Translations under genes and position numbers: made by a program
Assembly (NCBI RefSeq): GCF_000524195.1
Contig: NW_020170383.1
Span: forward strand, 834,489 to 898,488
DNA: 64,000 nt
Source: Echinococcus granulosus
Taxonomy: Eukaryota > Platyhelminthes > Cestoda > Cyclophyllidea > Taeniidae
Direction: 5' to 3'
Shown: piece after piece, positions 27,386-41,235 of the stretch
How positions within the stretch are numbered: position 1 is the stretch's first letter
Layout of the letters: every line of letters begins with the position of its first letter
The notes under the pieces: generated by a model
Databases searched by the model: none
Told to the model about the DNA's origin: nothing
The model's input: only the letters and a program-made list of their open reading frames with translations

Positions 27386-28403
27386 CTTAAGGGATATGTG
27401 ACAAAAAATTAGCAGACGAATACCCCTTTGATTCAGGATCCCTTCTAAAAGCAACTTTTGCAGATTGCATAATGCAATCCCGACACCTGTCCAGGGGTTC
27501 GTTACCCCAATGTGGCGCGCCACCGGCTACACACCTAGCGCCTTTGGTTCGTTATGCAACGAATAAAGCAAACAAAAAATCGCAAATTATTTTAGTTCTA
27601 CAGTTCTACTCTAGTCATATGAATTACTAGATCACTTGTAGGCATAATAGCCTACAAATAATTCATTACTTCAGCGACAGTTTCGTTTAGGAGATGAGTT
27701 TTTTCCAATTTTTAATAAGTAAACTGCGATCGTCTTACTTTTACCTACTTGTGCAAATCCTATTTAGAAGCGCATAATGCGTGGCAAGGTCAAAGACCGA
27801 AAACCAAAATCCTTATGCTGTTAGTGTAAATGTACCTAATGTCATTTTTTGCCGTTAAGTATGTATGCTATCCTGAGGTATAAATTGTGATGTCATGTTT
27901 ACCTACAGGAAAGTGTGAAAGCGAAGCAATATTCTGCTATTCTCTTCTATGTTTGGGACCCGTTTTCACTCCTACTTTGTTTTAGTTTGTTTAGTCTTTC
28001 CAGAGTCCATTAAATTGTTCCCGGGAAATCAAGCAATCTCTGATCACTTGTTCCAGTGCCTGTTAGCGTTGTCATGGGTAGTCCGGCGTTTCGTGCTGAA
28101 TAAATTAGATCTGTACTTTTTTGTGATACATGCCTGATGGTTGATTGCTATTTATACAAGCTCTGTATAGGATATAATTGTCTGTGTGTCCCCCAGCTGT
28201 AGAACCTTCTCCATTGTAGTCATTAATTGTTGTTGCTCGTGTACTTTTTCGCGGTGAAACCAAGGCCTTTTTGTCTTTTTTGTCCAACGGAAGACACCCA
28301 CGTTTCATATTGTTGGAGTTCTACTTTTTCAATCTGTCCCCTCATGTGTTCCATTATGATAGTTTGTTATGTTAATTTATTGATATCATGCCTTGCATTT
28401 TAG
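27386..28403. promoter_or_regulatory. divergent region between TTLL9 and the Staufen-like gene
   Basis: TTLL9 runs left and the Staufen-like gene runs right from this roughly 1 kb stretch. It must hold the TTLL9 start exon and probably both promoters. An open frame near 27420-27520 was tested as a TTLL9 exon and does not fit. No CpG-rich core or other defined motif was recognised. Confidence 0.4.
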
Positions 28404-31400
28404 GTGCGTGAGTTGGTGATGGCTTCATTGACAAATCCTATTTCATCTCTCCGAAGCTATTGTAGAATTGAGGGTCTACAGTTTCATCAGAGAGTTATTG
28501 ATGAAACTGGTCTTCCACATGAGCGATTGTTTCATGTACAGACTATTGTAACAAGACAGCAGAACGCAATAATCCCTAATTTGTTTGATGGTTTTGGCCA
28601 TTCCATTAAAGTCGCGAAAAGAAACTCTGCGCTCACGGCGCTGTCTTCTTTGAATCAACAGAATGAGCTTCCCCTTGATGCCTCGGTGTGTTATTTTGTG
28701 GTAGATCTATTTAAATTTTTTGGAATACTCTTTATTTGAGAAACCTTTTTACCACCAAATGTTTCAAACTATGTTTGCTTCCCGTCGGTATGCTGATTGC
28801 ATCTACGTGCAGTCTAAATTGCCTATGCCGTGTTAGGTAATTAAGATGTTTTAAAACCCAAGTGAAATATTTTCGACTGTACCTAGTTTCCTCTTAAATA
28901 GTAAGTATGTGGTTTTAAGTAGTGTTCTGGAATTTATCTTAAGGAATGCATTTTGCTGGCGAAAATGCGATTATTTACAGTTTTTGGGTTTCTATCTGTG
29001 CGAATGAATTATGCCTTTTCTGTATAAATTAACCGATTTATTTGCGGTAACAGGAACTTTAGCGGTAGTTTTGCCTTACTGGGACGTTGACCTAGTTTTT
29101 TAAATACAGCTTATGTGCTTCCAATTATTAGAAAATTGATTGTTATTGTCCAAACATACAGCGTTCGTAGTGATAGAAAAAATGACCACTGTTTGTTATA
29201 ATCTCGAAACTAATGTTGCTATCGTTGGCTCTTGCCCCGCTGGTAGTTACTTATTTGCATTTGATCATGAGGACAATCTTATCAGTCAAGCTGGCCGTGC
29301 TTCATACTGCGCAAATATTTTTTTACCGTGATACATTTCATTTTTGGTTCGTAGCCTAGACAAGATGGTTTGGAGTCCATACTGAGACTTTTTGATGCCG
29401 AACTTTTGCCGTCAAAGCATTCGTACGCAGACCTAGTCAAGTTAGGGAGGCTGTTCAAAGTACCGATACGACTATTTAAATCTGGACTGGATCACTGTGT
29501 GTCATTTTGCGAATGCAAGTTTCTTTCGCCGCTGGGATATCAGGAAGCGAGCTTCAAAGCTTTGAGCGTAAGTGTCATCTTTTAACATACGGATGGGCAG
29601 CGGCGTTGAAAACTGATTAAAAGTAAAGAGGGGGCTTAAAATCTCATTATAGTTATTTTAGCAGACTGTCTCGCTAATAGATATTAGCTAATACATTCCT
29701 CAACCCACAATCAAACAGGAGATCGGAGATTATACGATCTCTCAATCACGTATTACCGACTTAGCTCAAGGAGAATGGCTTTCCCAAACTGCATGATCAG
29801 GTTGCATACTAATAAGGTTATAGAATAAGCAGGCTCAAATTTTCCTAACATGCGTTGATCCCAGTGTGTTTTGTGACTCAGGCAATTCGCGCACTGGTGG
29901 AAAAGATGGATGAAATCTGCATTCAAAGTTTTGTTTGGAAAGTCGGTCTTCTTGCACGTCTCCGAGGTTTTTCAGTATCTTACGAAGTTGTAAGTCAAGG
30001 ATGTTCATCAGTTTTTTTCCCCATCGAGTTGAATTTAACTCTAACTTTCCAGATGAAACACGTTTCAAAATCTCAATTTTCCGCATCCTGTGTCCTGTTC
30101 CCACTTATCAAAACCGAGGCATCCGCAAAAAGTGTGAAGCGAGCAAAGGAGCTTGCCGCGCGTCTAATGCTTGACAAATTCAAGAGCGGTGATATTACTA
30201 GATGTTCACCGTTGCAGAATTCAATAAAGGTGGCTTATCAAGCAGTGGTTTAAAGCGAACTCTTTGAGCAAAAATCGACTCCTTCTTTATGCATTTTAGC
30301 CTCCAACAGCAAATCGGAGAGGAGACAATGCTGCTTCGCGGGGCGATCTGACGTACACAGGTTCCCTCCATCCTGTTGAGCGTTTGGAGCTCAATCAACG
30401 CATCAACGATGAGCCACCACCTGTTTACACCGTAGAGAAATTGTCACCTTCGATTCCTGCATCACTTTCTCGTAGAAGCGGCGGAACCAACAAAGCAAAC
30501 CACCGATCAGTAAAATTTCGTTATTTTGTAAGTTTTTAAAAAGGCAAGTTAATATTAAATACTTTGATCATGCAGAGATGGTTGATTGGTCTACTTAAAT
30601 TGGACGCGAATAGCTGTACCTTCTGTTTTCGTTTGAAGTGCAGACTGGGCGAGATGGTTATTCGAGGTGCTGCGTGCGATAACAAGCGGCTTGCCAAGCG
30701 GTCGGCCGCAGAGAGGGCATTGCAAGCCATAGGGATTAGTCCCTATCCTCACTTAGCACGGTCTGCTGTCTCGCCTCCCCCAGCCCTCCACCACTCCGCC
30801 CCAGGTACCAGCCCACGCGTGCTGTACGGAGGGTAGATGTGCTCCAGACCAGTAGTGCCGCTTTAGTGTGACTGCCGATGCATGAGACTCTCAGCATGCT
30901 GTGTGCGTTAGTTAACCCTTGGCTCCACTTGCATGCTCATTTCTCCTGGTTCGTACCTCATTGTGCTTGTTAATTTCATTTCCTGGGTTTCCATTTAAGC
31001 GTCCAATCACACGTACTATTAAAATAAAATACTTCTAATGAGACCTGAATAATGATCGGACTTTTATGAAATTTATTGCTTACAATTGAAGTGATTGATT
31101 GAATTTAATTTCCTCAAATTTTTTAGGTGCAGTGGGGCGTCAACAGGAGAAAATTGAAGTAAGTTAAACTTTATAAAGAAGGCCGTGCATAGTAGGTAGC
31201 ATGTTGACATGAGGCAAAAACTACCTAAGACAATACCATTTGTGGATGAACGAAAGGACTTCCATCTTGATCGATTCCACAGTAAATACATGCTCAAGCG
31301 ATTTTAGAGTCAAATAGTTTCCAACTTGTGAAGTGCCCTCCATTCCCCTTGGAAATCAAAGTATAAAAGAAATCTATTGCAAGTCTTACCATTACTTAAC

Positions 31401-33187
31401 ATGCATTTAGTACATTAAACACGATGTTTCAGGTGTCGTTTTGACATTATTAAGAGTTAATTCATTGGCACAGTTCTGTGTACTCGTGTTTTTACTTTAA
31501 TCGCAAATGGGTCTTCGTAGGGTACCATGTTAACTTACACTGTAAAGTAGTAGTTTTATTTATTTGCTAATTTGTCCCGTTTTACTATAGGATTCACTTG
31601 TTACATTTTCGTGTGCGGAGGAAATTCTCATATTCAAAGCGGCTACGCTGTTGAATGTAAAATCCCATTTCAAGTCTTCTAATGGAAGGTATGGTCTTGA
31701 CCTGTATGAAGATAAGTTAATTTAGGGTTCTGCCGCCAGAAACACGCCCACAAGCAGATGGTATCATCAAGTTTTAATAAATAGTGAAATTTAATTGATT
31801 GTGGACCCAAATTAAAACTTTGCAGCGTTCTTGTCGATTAAGGAATGTGCCTCAGTAGTGATCCTGATTGTTAAAGGTCACATGGTGAATCACTCTAGAC
31901 ACTTTCTTGCAGTGGTAATCAAACAGTCGTTTATGGGTTTCAGTTAAACAGTTTTTTTTCCAACATTCTAGATCACGAAGCACCTTGCGAAATGTTTCTT
32001 TGCATTCATCGACGAAAAGTGGTAGACGCTGTTGGTCAGTTGGAATTGACACATTTGGGTGTGGGCTGCAGCAATTGGTGAGGATCCGCTGATAACTCTC
32101 ACTCCCACTAGTTTTTATTCATTGCAAACTATGCTAAACAAGACAGCAATGCCCTCATTTAAGTGTTATAAGTTCTCGGAAGTACGGGATACGTCTTGAA
32201 ATGGAAATTCATATCCGGAAACGGTTAGCAAATATGTGGAGATCTACACTATATGCTTCTTAAGGCGAGTAATTACAGCCTTTTTTATTTTAGTTCGTCT
32301 TTGGTTTTTTTTTCTAGGGTAACATGGATACTACTAGCAAATATCATATCGGGACTACTGGACTTAACAAAGGTAATCTTTTTAAAGGTTTTTATAAAAC
32401 ATTTTTATCGCCAATGGATAACACTTTTATACTTTTTTCCCGAGAAAATTGTGCAATTTTTAGCTCATAGCACGAATGCAAAAAAAAACGTTTCTTTCAT
32501 TAGAAAATTGTCTCAATTGGAAATCCGAGGAGCAACAGCTCCCAAGTCCGCGTCAGGAGGCCGTTGCCTGGCAGTTGCTCTCACAACTCATTCGTGTGCT
32601 CGCTTTCCAGAGGCCCAACGATAACTTCTCTGCTACCGCAGAATTTGTCAGTCCGGACACCCAGTTGCTTCAGATGTGCAGCCGTTTTGGCATTCCCTGC
32701 AAACTGACCGAGTTACCTGGCTTTAAGTTTACTGGGGGTGGAGCTCCAGTATTTCAAGTCAGTCCTTTCGCTCTCACGTTTGCTTAAGCTCTGTTGGACT
32801 AGCGTTGGGTTTAAATAAGTGTGGAGGCAAAAATTTTAATAAAAGCGATGTGTCCAAATAGTCGTAGATATTTAAAGAGTTTTTTTAACTTACAGACAAG
32901 AAAGTTCCATAATTTCGTGGGTTTGGGCTGCGCGTTCTTGCTGCAAATTGGTGGAAATCATCTAGGTTCTCTTTGTTTGCCATCCGCCACTGGTACGGAG
33001 AGGGGGTATTGGACTTCGAGCAGAGGGGCAATTCGTTTGGAATGCCAACACAATGGCAGAGGTGGTTGCTTTTTATCTACTGCTGCGAACAGAGAAACTT
33101 GCAGGAGAAGTTTGGCGTTGTATGTTCTACGAGGTCTTCCTGATCTTTCCGAGTAAATTCCTTTCATCTGAAGCGGTATGGCAATAA
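28404..33187 (+). CDS. STAU: Staufen-like multi-dsRBD RNA-binding protein
   Basis: Staufen binds double-stranded regions of mRNAs for localisation, translation control and decay. Exons: 28404-28685, 29355-29567, 29882-29989, 30053-30229, 30300-30527, 30576-30804, 32504-32757, 32966-33187; they sum to 571 codons. Domain 1 starts NPISSLRSYCRIEGLQFHQR and continues ETGLPHERLFHV, then AKRNSALTAL. Domain 2 (YADLVKLGRLFKVPIRLF) and domain 3 (WKVGLLARLRGFSVSYEV, then SVKRAKELAARLML) are divergent. Domain 4 resembles Staufen dsRBD4 (HPVERLELNQRINDEPPPVY; FRLKCRLGEMVIRG; DNKRLAKRSAAERALQAIG), with an insert between strands. The last two exons encode a dsRBD5-like fold (LLQMCSRFGIPCKLTELPGF; NANTMAEVVAFYLLLRT). 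The first exon contains ATG at 28419, but its acceptor-like 5' edge means earlier exons may exist. TRBP/PACT-type proteins are the alternative, but they have only three such domains. Confidence 0.7.
30576..30836 (+). CDS. alternative terminal exon of the Staufen-like gene
   Basis: If the donor at 30805 is not used, exon 6 reads on for ten codons to a TAG at 30834-30836. An AATAAA hexamer follows at 31023-31028. This would give a shorter protein ending after the fourth dsRNA-binding fold and lacking the dsRBD5-like part. The normally spliced form is supported by matching phases at 30804 and 32504. Confidence 0.45.
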   Translation, partial: RWLIGLLKLDANSCTFCFRLKCRLGEMVIRGAACDNKRLAKRSAAERALQAIGISPYPHLARSAVSPPPALHHSAPGTSPRVLYGG

Positions 33188-34409
33188 TAGCTGAGTTGTA
33201 AATGACTCAACCATGTGAAATTCCTCTGCATCACATTATTCTTCCATATTTGCATTAAAAAATTCAGAAAAGAAATGCTTGTTTTTATTGATTTTGGAAG
33301 CAAAATAATTTCAGAAGAATTCTAACCCAAAATAATTTAGAGCTATTTCCGATAGAAATATTTTACCCATTTATTTGTTAATGACGCCAATCTTGTTGGG
33401 TTGCCCCCATTGATGCTTCTACTATCCTGATTCTGAAAATAATTGCTACATGGAATTACTTGATTTTGGATTGCCTGACCGTCATTCGTAGAAACATTGA
33501 CGACCAGCAGAGTTCTGTCGTGCCTGATCGGAACTACCGAAGTGTAGTCACCGACGGAATATAGCTTGAAGTTGGGGCCATGTGAAATACCGACCTTAGA
33601 ATTTTATGGTGCGTGGATTCGTGCACTACGTTTAACGTTCACGACAAAAGTGGAATCTGACTTTGCGAATCGCAGTTTGGGAGCTCATTTACGTGGCATG
33701 ATATTGTGAAAAATCCAGTCAGAATACCATGAAAGCGTAGTAAATGAAATGAAACGAGGAAGATGCCGTCATAAGATGTGTTTGGGAACTGTTAAAAGGC
33801 ATGGGAAGGAAGAATCATGTCCATTGCTTGTGCCTTTTGAAAATATCACCAAAGGGGAGAGTAACAAGTTCCACCGATGTGATCTTCCGGTCTTTTTGGA
33901 AGTTTGTAGTGTCCTTCATGGGATCTAGTCGGGATGCGGCTCATTACATGAGTGATACTTCGTCCAAAGAGTTGAAAAATTCCCAGCCACAAGTATTTCG
34001 GTTGCACAAAAAATTAATTTAGGAATCAACTAAATCATTTTTAGCCATGCAAGTCTCACAATTTTTTCCTAATTCATATCTGGATTTTATTGGTTATGAT
34101 ATGCATAAGGGAGCGAGGAAGTGAAACCAAAATTTAATTCTGATTAGCCGATAGAGCCATGTTGTGCAACTTGAGCTGGTCATGATTCATTTAGAATTGA
34201 TAAATGAAAAAACAACTACTTGATAATCTTAACTCCCATAAATTCGTAGCATTTACCACGCGATTTTACGAGGGAGCTACAGGAAAAATTCCACTACCTA
34301 TAATGAATTGCAAGGTTGCATGTAGGCATGCATTGTGAATTGAAACGCGAATATTTTGAGAACCGATTGCTGCTTGCTGTAGTACGTTGGGTGTTTGTTT
34401 AACTCTCGT

Positions 34410-34550
34410 TGCTCCACCATTGTGCCTTCACTGGGCGGGTTTGCCCCAGGCTATCGCAGTAGTCCCCTTCCAGTCCTTCTGTGCGTCACCAATACGTATT
34501 CTGCCATAGCATTACAACTTCTTTCGACCTCAGGGAAGCCTCGGGCCGCC
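34410..34550 (-). repeat. interspersed repeat family A, minus-strand copy
   Basis: The reverse complement matches the copies at 57440-57750 across the whole unit: the GCAGAATACGTATTG block, a following GACTACTGCGATAGCCTGGG block and the terminal GCACAATGGTGGAG block. It is visibly diverged, so it is an old copy. The family is not recognised by name. Confidence 0.7.
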
Positions 34551-36295
34551 GCAATAAATAATGCATCAATGTTGTCATAGCATCAATAATCGACTAAGTA
34601 AGAAGAGTTCCCGTAAAGGGAAATCGGAACAAGTAAATGAATGTCAAAAAATTAGAGTAAGATCTAAAAAAACAAAAATCAGCCCAACAGTACTAATTAA
34701 AAGGACGAATTCTGATTTTATCAAGCATCACCGCCAAAATTCCGAAGTCAGTAAAAGTGCCGAAAAATTCCACATTGTGGCAGTGAGTTGCCATTAACAA
34801 TGAGACTGGTCACATTTATTCATTCTCCATTGGCTAGGGTAAACGCCCTAATTTCGCTTTTGTGCTTTGCCTAATTGGGCGCAAATTTGTATCTGTTTTA
34901 ATTCTCTTCACTTGAATTGTTTTCTTCCTCATTATTTCCATATTTGCTCATTTAAAAAAAAGATATCTATGAAATGCCACTCTGACTCAATCACTTTACC
35001 TGTATTATGAACAACTAGCTGAAAAAGGCCTTAATTTACTGCAATTTCTGAGAATACACTTTCGTCAAAATTCTATCTAATTTACTTATTGCAAGGGCAT
35101 ACAAAGTGCTCTTACAAAGAGATTTCGAAGAACGATTTATTTGGTGTTTTATCCTTGTAACCATGAAAATAACTATATCCTACAATTCGTCTTCTGAATT
35201 CAGGGATTTATCTGAAAACTGCATCTATTTAAGTGTATGTACGACCACTGTTCACGAATGGACAATTTTATGGACCCAAAATTAGATTTAAAATAACAAA
35301 ATACCCAAGGATGCATTTGAATACCATCACCGCCTTAAAATATGCTTGATGGCACTTAAAACCTTGCTTCGTTCCATCCTCTGATAGCGCAAATCACCCT
35401 CACCATCGCGATGCCTTCCTTCGATTGGTGGACTTCTATGTCCCCACCTATTTGCAAAGGCAATAAATTGTTTTCTAGAGATGGCAAAAAGGGTTTGCGT
35501 CGGCAAAACTTCCTACTGTACAAACCATACTAAGTACATAACGATTTTCTCTTCATGGCTAGCGCAAAATTTTCCAAAGAAGAGCCTTTGTCACCTCTGT
35601 TAAGTTAAAGGCCATAAATCGCATCTAAGAGGGCATATGAGCTGTCTGTTTTTAAAGCAGTATCCTCACTGCAACTACCTGAATTTGTTATGAATAGTAA
35701 CTTGGTTGGCATGAGAATCTACCTGAGGAAATAACTTTGACCTGTAAAATTTCGAAATAGGAAGGTTGATAATCGCGCTAGAAGCAACCAATGGATCACT
35801 TTCGTGTCTCCCCAGACCTTATAAACAACATCCACGTTGGGCGGACAGTTACATATGGCACCACTCCGTCCATCAAAAGAATCCGATTGTTGCCCAATGC
35901 GGGAAACAAATCCTCATTTTTTAAAATAGGACGAATAGCGCTTAATTTGGCCACCGTTTTAGTTGCTTGCATTTGTACTAGGTTCATAACCATAAATAAG
36001 AAATTCCTCGCTACTAAAGAGAGGTAGAGTTTCTACTAGATGAGGCGCTGTGAGCCCCAAAAGGGCTGCGCAACTGGGTGTAGCATTGCTACCCATGTCA
36101 AAAAAAAACAATTAAGTCATAACGATTGTCTGATTTCATGTAACCAAAAACCTAAAATCTTATTTGGCAATAAGCCAAATGAATATCACTAAAGTTTTGA
36201 AATATGCATGATGGTTTTTTTCGGTTCCCGAACAGCTCAGTCTCAGAAAAAGGAAAGTGAACTACTTTTGGAAATGATTGAAACAGCCTGAGTTC

Positions 36296-36455
36296 TTCCT
36301 GAAGTCGAAAGAAGATACAATACTAGGGTAGAATATGTATTGCTGATGTACAGAAGAGCATGGGGACTACTGGCATGATCTGGAGGTCACGCCGCCCAGC
36401 AAAGATAAAGGATGTGCCTTAAGTGCTGGGGAAACCAGAACGAAGAGTTAGACAA
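36296..36455 (+). repeat. interspersed repeat family A, plus-strand copy
   Basis: It contains the family landmarks GAAGATACAATACTAGGG, GAATATGTATTG, CTACTGGCATGATCTGGAGG and CTTAAGTGCTGGGGAAACCA. It is closest in layout to the copy at 57595-57750, including the A-rich tail with ACGAAGAGTTAGACAAA. Confidence 0.75.
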
Positions 36456-37019
36456 AAACTCAAAGTATTACATTAGCAGAAGATATGTAAATGATGTAAT
36501 TTTCTCCTATAAGAGCAATCGTAGGGTGTATTTAACACGAAATCAAGTTAAAAATTTAGCACCCTGTTTTATCTTCAAATGTACTACTTCACTAGGTGTT
36601 GAAGTATCTCGGGTGACTTTACTTTGTTTAGATAAGGCATAAAATGTCTGTTTGAATATGCTTTTTAAATGACAAGTGCGAAACCCGTGAATGGGCGGAC
36701 GTTATCGGCCCCGGAGGAAGAAAAGAAATCCACTCCATGTTAAATTTTGATAACCTGCTAACTTCCACCATGTCCCTAGGATAAAATATGTCCTCTTCCG
36801 TTTCAGGGGTTTTAAACCAGAATTAAAGTAATGAAACACGGAATCTGCTACAAAAATGATTGGGGTTCAAGTTTCTAGTTTTTACTTAAAGAACGTTTAA
36901 AACACTTGACAATGTAGCCGTAATCACGATTATTTAATTACAATTACTCGAATATAGCGAAGATCCTGTACTTTATTCAGGAATTTTGAATTGTAGTTAT
37001 AATAAATAAAGGGAACGTT

Positions 37020-37105
37020 GGGGCAGATAATGTGTTGTTTTCCTACAGAAGAGGTTGAAAGCTACGGAGGTACAATGGCAGAGACCCAAAGTGGCCTCCT
37101 TACTG
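37020..37105 (+). repeat. interspersed repeat family A, internally deleted copy
   Basis: The first half (GGGCAGATAATGTGTTG to AGCTAC) jumps directly to the end block (GGAGGTACAATGGCAGAGAC). Compared with the copy at 57440-57594, about 30 central bases are missing. Confidence 0.55.
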
Positions 37106-40100
37106 AAACTGGGAGTTAAGCAAACAACGTACTACGCTATCAAGATAAGTATGGGAATGAAGAAAACCATACACAACTCCATACGTGTAAACGTTTCATG
37201 GATAGGCTGTATAAGGCATAAACTGTAAATCTTTTATGTACTAGGTTTAAAACAGGAATTTTAGGTTTACATTCCATTTGATTGCATTCTCGTTTTATCG
37301 AGAAGATTGCTCAGTTGAGAAATCGACAAAATTCAAGAAATGGATTGTGTAAGCGCAGTCCAACCTTTCCGTTTCAGTCTACCGGAAGTAGTACGATTTG
37401 CCTTTAATTATAATTTATTTCACTTGAATTTATTTTAATCGACTTATTAATCTGTTGGTTAGGCTTCTCACATTCAAAGCAAAATGTTGAGAATTTTGAA
37501 AGCTGTTATGTTTGTCCATAATATGCACAAATATAGGTAGCATAAGAATTTCAGTCATTAGTCCTTTGACGAGGATATGCTCAATAGGTGTAAAGTGTAA
37601 TCTACATGAGAACTGTCAAGTAGCAGCCCATTTTATTCGCTGAAGGTCGCGTCCGATGGGAGGTTTGGAAATGGACTTATTTTAAAGTAACAGGAGATGT
37701 GGACGTCGTGGCGAATGGTTAGTGGGGTCGGAGTGTTACCCATCTTGTGCGGGAATGTAAATGCCACTTGGTATTAGATACCCTATCATCGTTCATAGCT
37801 AAATTGTAAATATTGAAATTGTGAATCTCTCGTCCCTGGCTGGCGCACTTCGATAAACTTCTGTTCCTCTCGGGAGTGGCGGCAGTATTTTGAACGCATT
37901 GGATAAGTGGCATGCATATTTATGCTCAGATGATGCAGTTTTGTGAGCATTCAGTAAGACCTCAGGTAGAAATGCCTTGTCGCGTTAATCTAGGGTAGCG
38001 TCTTAGACTGTACGATGTCTTCAGGTACGCATAATTCGAGTGAAAATTAATGCAAAAACATGATTTATCGATGGATTTCAAGCTTCCTTATATTTAGATC
38101 AGGTTTCCGGTCAGAGTGTAATAAGTTGCTATAACGCTATTGAACAGTCGTTTGGTTAAGATTGTCCCAGTATCACGTCCTGCAGGAAAGTATAAAAACC
38201 TCGAATTTTCGCATCCCCCACTTCCCAGTGAACTTCAGTAGAGGATGACATTTTGAAAATAATTTGGGCCATTTTAACATACTTTTGATGGTGTTGCTTA
38301 CTAGTACAGAGCACATACGAAAAAGGTGACGCAAATTATTGATGGGGTTTTTCGCCTCTCTGCTGTGTGGCCATGGTTCAGCATATAGTGCCTTGAACTG
38401 CAAAAGCATTCATTTATTCGCAAGGCAGTAGACAACGTCGAACATACTGCGCCGTACCATCAGCAACTTATTCACAGAATTTTCTTTATTTGGTATTAAT
38501 CCTGTAAACACGAAAACGCTGTAAAATGCACAGAAGGAAGGAATGTCAGCAAAAAAAACCGAATTGTTTGATGTGGAGTTCTTTGGTCGCAATTATGCTT
38601 CAAGTTGTACTTACAATAAAGTAGAAGCGCCGCTTTGATTAATGAAAAAGGTATCTTGCCTGATTTAACCACTTAAATAACACAAAACCCAGCAAAATTA
38701 AGTACTTTTACAGTCTTTAAGCAAGTCCAAATTATTTAATCCTTGTTTTTCCTTACAGCTTTGCAGATCTTTACATTTTAATGAAAAGCGGAGCATCAAT
38801 ACCGTAGCACTTGGGTTTGTTTACCGATTTGGTGATAGTACATGCATTTCAGCACTTGTTAGTTATGAGATGCAGTGCGCATTTGAATGGAAATAGCGTT
38901 TGCTTATAGCGCCAACTTTTTGAGGCGCATCCAAGGCCTTTGTGTTGCTTTGAAATAATGCTTTTGGTAGAATATAAACTAAAAGTTAGTGATTTTCGGT
39001 CAGTCTTTGTGCACACTTTTTCATGTGCGTCCTAATCAAGGTACATTCTGAGCTTTTGAACGGCGCGAGCTTATACGGCTGCATTTCTGTAGCTCATTAT
39101 CAACAAGGCTGATTGAACACTCAACACTTGAACCGGAGAAGTATAAAAGAATGCAAAAAATCTTTCTCATTTGAGTAATGGATTTTCTCTAAATTGGTAG
39201 AAATTAATAAGCGATTAAATGACTACACTTTTTATTTGTGTATTATGTGACAATTTTGAGAAGTTTGGATGAATTTATTTACGCGGTATAAGTGATGTAG
39301 ACTCCGGTACGATATGTACGTGCCAGCACAAGTGTTACCATACAAACCTCGGGTAAAAATTTGATTACCCATTTTTAACGCAAAATGTTTGCCCTCGTTG
39401 TAAAATAGGGAAATGGAAGGTATTTGGGATGACCACGATGTTTAGCACGTTTAAATTATGGATATTTATGCAAAAAGATTTTCGGTAAGTGCTTACGGGT
39501 CACTTTAGGCCAAAATAGTCACGAATTTGTTATTTGTGGTCTTTCCCGTGCCAAATCGACGTCTGGGTTTTTCGCACCAAAATGCCCATATTTTTGCTGC
39601 CAAAACGAAATAAGAAGAGTTGCCGCCATAATAAATAGGACGTTTAACAAACAGGCTTAGATTGGAAGAAAGTAAATGTTGTATGACCATTGTGAATTAA
39701 GAAAATCCCACCAATTAATTAGTAGTATTTTGCAAAATCCTTACTCGGCTAAGATGGGCTCATAACGACGCGAAAACGTGCAAGGACGTATAAAAGCACA
39801 ATTATAAAGTTGTTCCTTTATTCTAGCTCGTAAGCACACGGCGTTTTTAATATCAGTTACAATACAGATTTCTGGAGCGTTTTTTAGTAAATATGCCCTT
39901 AAACCCAAATATTTCCCAAAGGGAAACGTTATTTCGGCCACCCCTCAGCTACAGTTAGAGCCGACCACAACACATTTTTGCAATTTACGGTCGCATTATG
40001 GCATGAAATTCTAACATTAACATTTTAAACTAATGTGCATTTCTTGACTTGCCTTTAGACAAGCGTTATTGCAACAATAATGTCACATTCACGAATATTT

Positions 40101-41235
40101 CGAGAGGGAAACAGTTATTCCTGTACCGACAGGTGGATCGTTGTGTAGAAATACCATTTTCCTCCCCATGTCGGCTCAGCTAAAAATTCAAATCACGAAG
40201 TTTGTGGCTTTTCAGCATTCATCTGTTTTCCGCCGCAGTCAGCAAATCATCGCCAAAACCCTTCCAATTACCTAGGATTTATTTTGCTCTAGTAGAGATT
40301 ATGTTCAAATCTCACATAGTGTGCAAAATCCCACCCTTTTTACTAAGGTTAACTATGGTCGGAAACTTTGAAACTGAAACCTCCCCAACATTCTTCACCT
40401 TCAACATTCTAATTTTGGGACGTTTTTAGCACTGACTAACGTCATTTTATAAACATCGCTTTCAAAATCCGCACCATTCGAATGTTCAAGTCACCGACGA
40501 AGAATTCGTCTGAGTTAAAAAAAAAGTTGAAAAATCAAATCCAATTCATGCCGGGTAAACAGAGGAACAGAACACCACGGTCCTCATATGGTTAATGTTA
40601 TGTAGACAATTGGCTTGAGGTAATTCACATTTGATACACAAGATATGGACCATCACCTAAGGTCACCGCTTTTAGGGAAGTGGAAATTTTACCAGACATT
40701 CATTTCCTCGCGCCAAAGAGCCTATTATTTCGTATACTTCACATCAAAGACAAATCCAGTACTGATGTGCAACCTGACCTGAAAGGATGCCAGATAAATA
40801 GCTCATGATTAGTTAGGCGGCTGAAGGGATCACAGGTCGCAGGCAAATCCCGCTACATCAGGTTCCAAGACCAAATGAACACTTCTACGTTGTGACTAAA
40901 TCGAACGCTGTTTCGTCATAATTTAACTTCACCCACCACGCTCCACGAGATCTAGATGGCAAAAAATACAAAACGGAGTTTGAGAATAACTATGAAATAA
41001 AATCAGAGTATAGAATAGACAGGAAGGATGAACCAGCCTAGCCGAGGATTAATGACAACACTCAAATTGACGACACCTATATCCCTGTAGCAATATTCTT
41101 TTAGGTCAGCTTAGTAATCCCAGTGGGCGCTTGACACCAGCTTTGATCAGATAAGACAAAGAACCACGATTTGAGTGATGTGCCAAGCATACAATTGGGA
41201 TAACAGGAAGCACAGTTGTATTAAAATAAACAAAG

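Larger units (their letters stand above)
33188..41235. other. 8 kb gene-free region
   Basis: Between the Staufen-like and C2orf69 genes, both of which end here, no exon with family resemblance was found on either strand. The open frames present are short and A+T-rich. Three copies of an interspersed repeat are listed separately (34.4, 36.3 and 37.0 kb). The rest is A+T-rich unique-looking DNA. Confidence 0.5.

Noticed and set aside
27420..27523. Minus-strand open frame as an upstream TTLL9 exon
   Set aside because: Its residues only loosely resemble the NTILDVL region and its donor phase does not fit. The true match (NTILDVLRNRGWQE) is at 27385-27308.
32821..33156. 111-codon open frame in the Staufen-like 3' region
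   Set aside because: A different frame starting at the acceptor at 32965 gives the dsRBD-like helix and fits the phase; the longer frame is a shadow.
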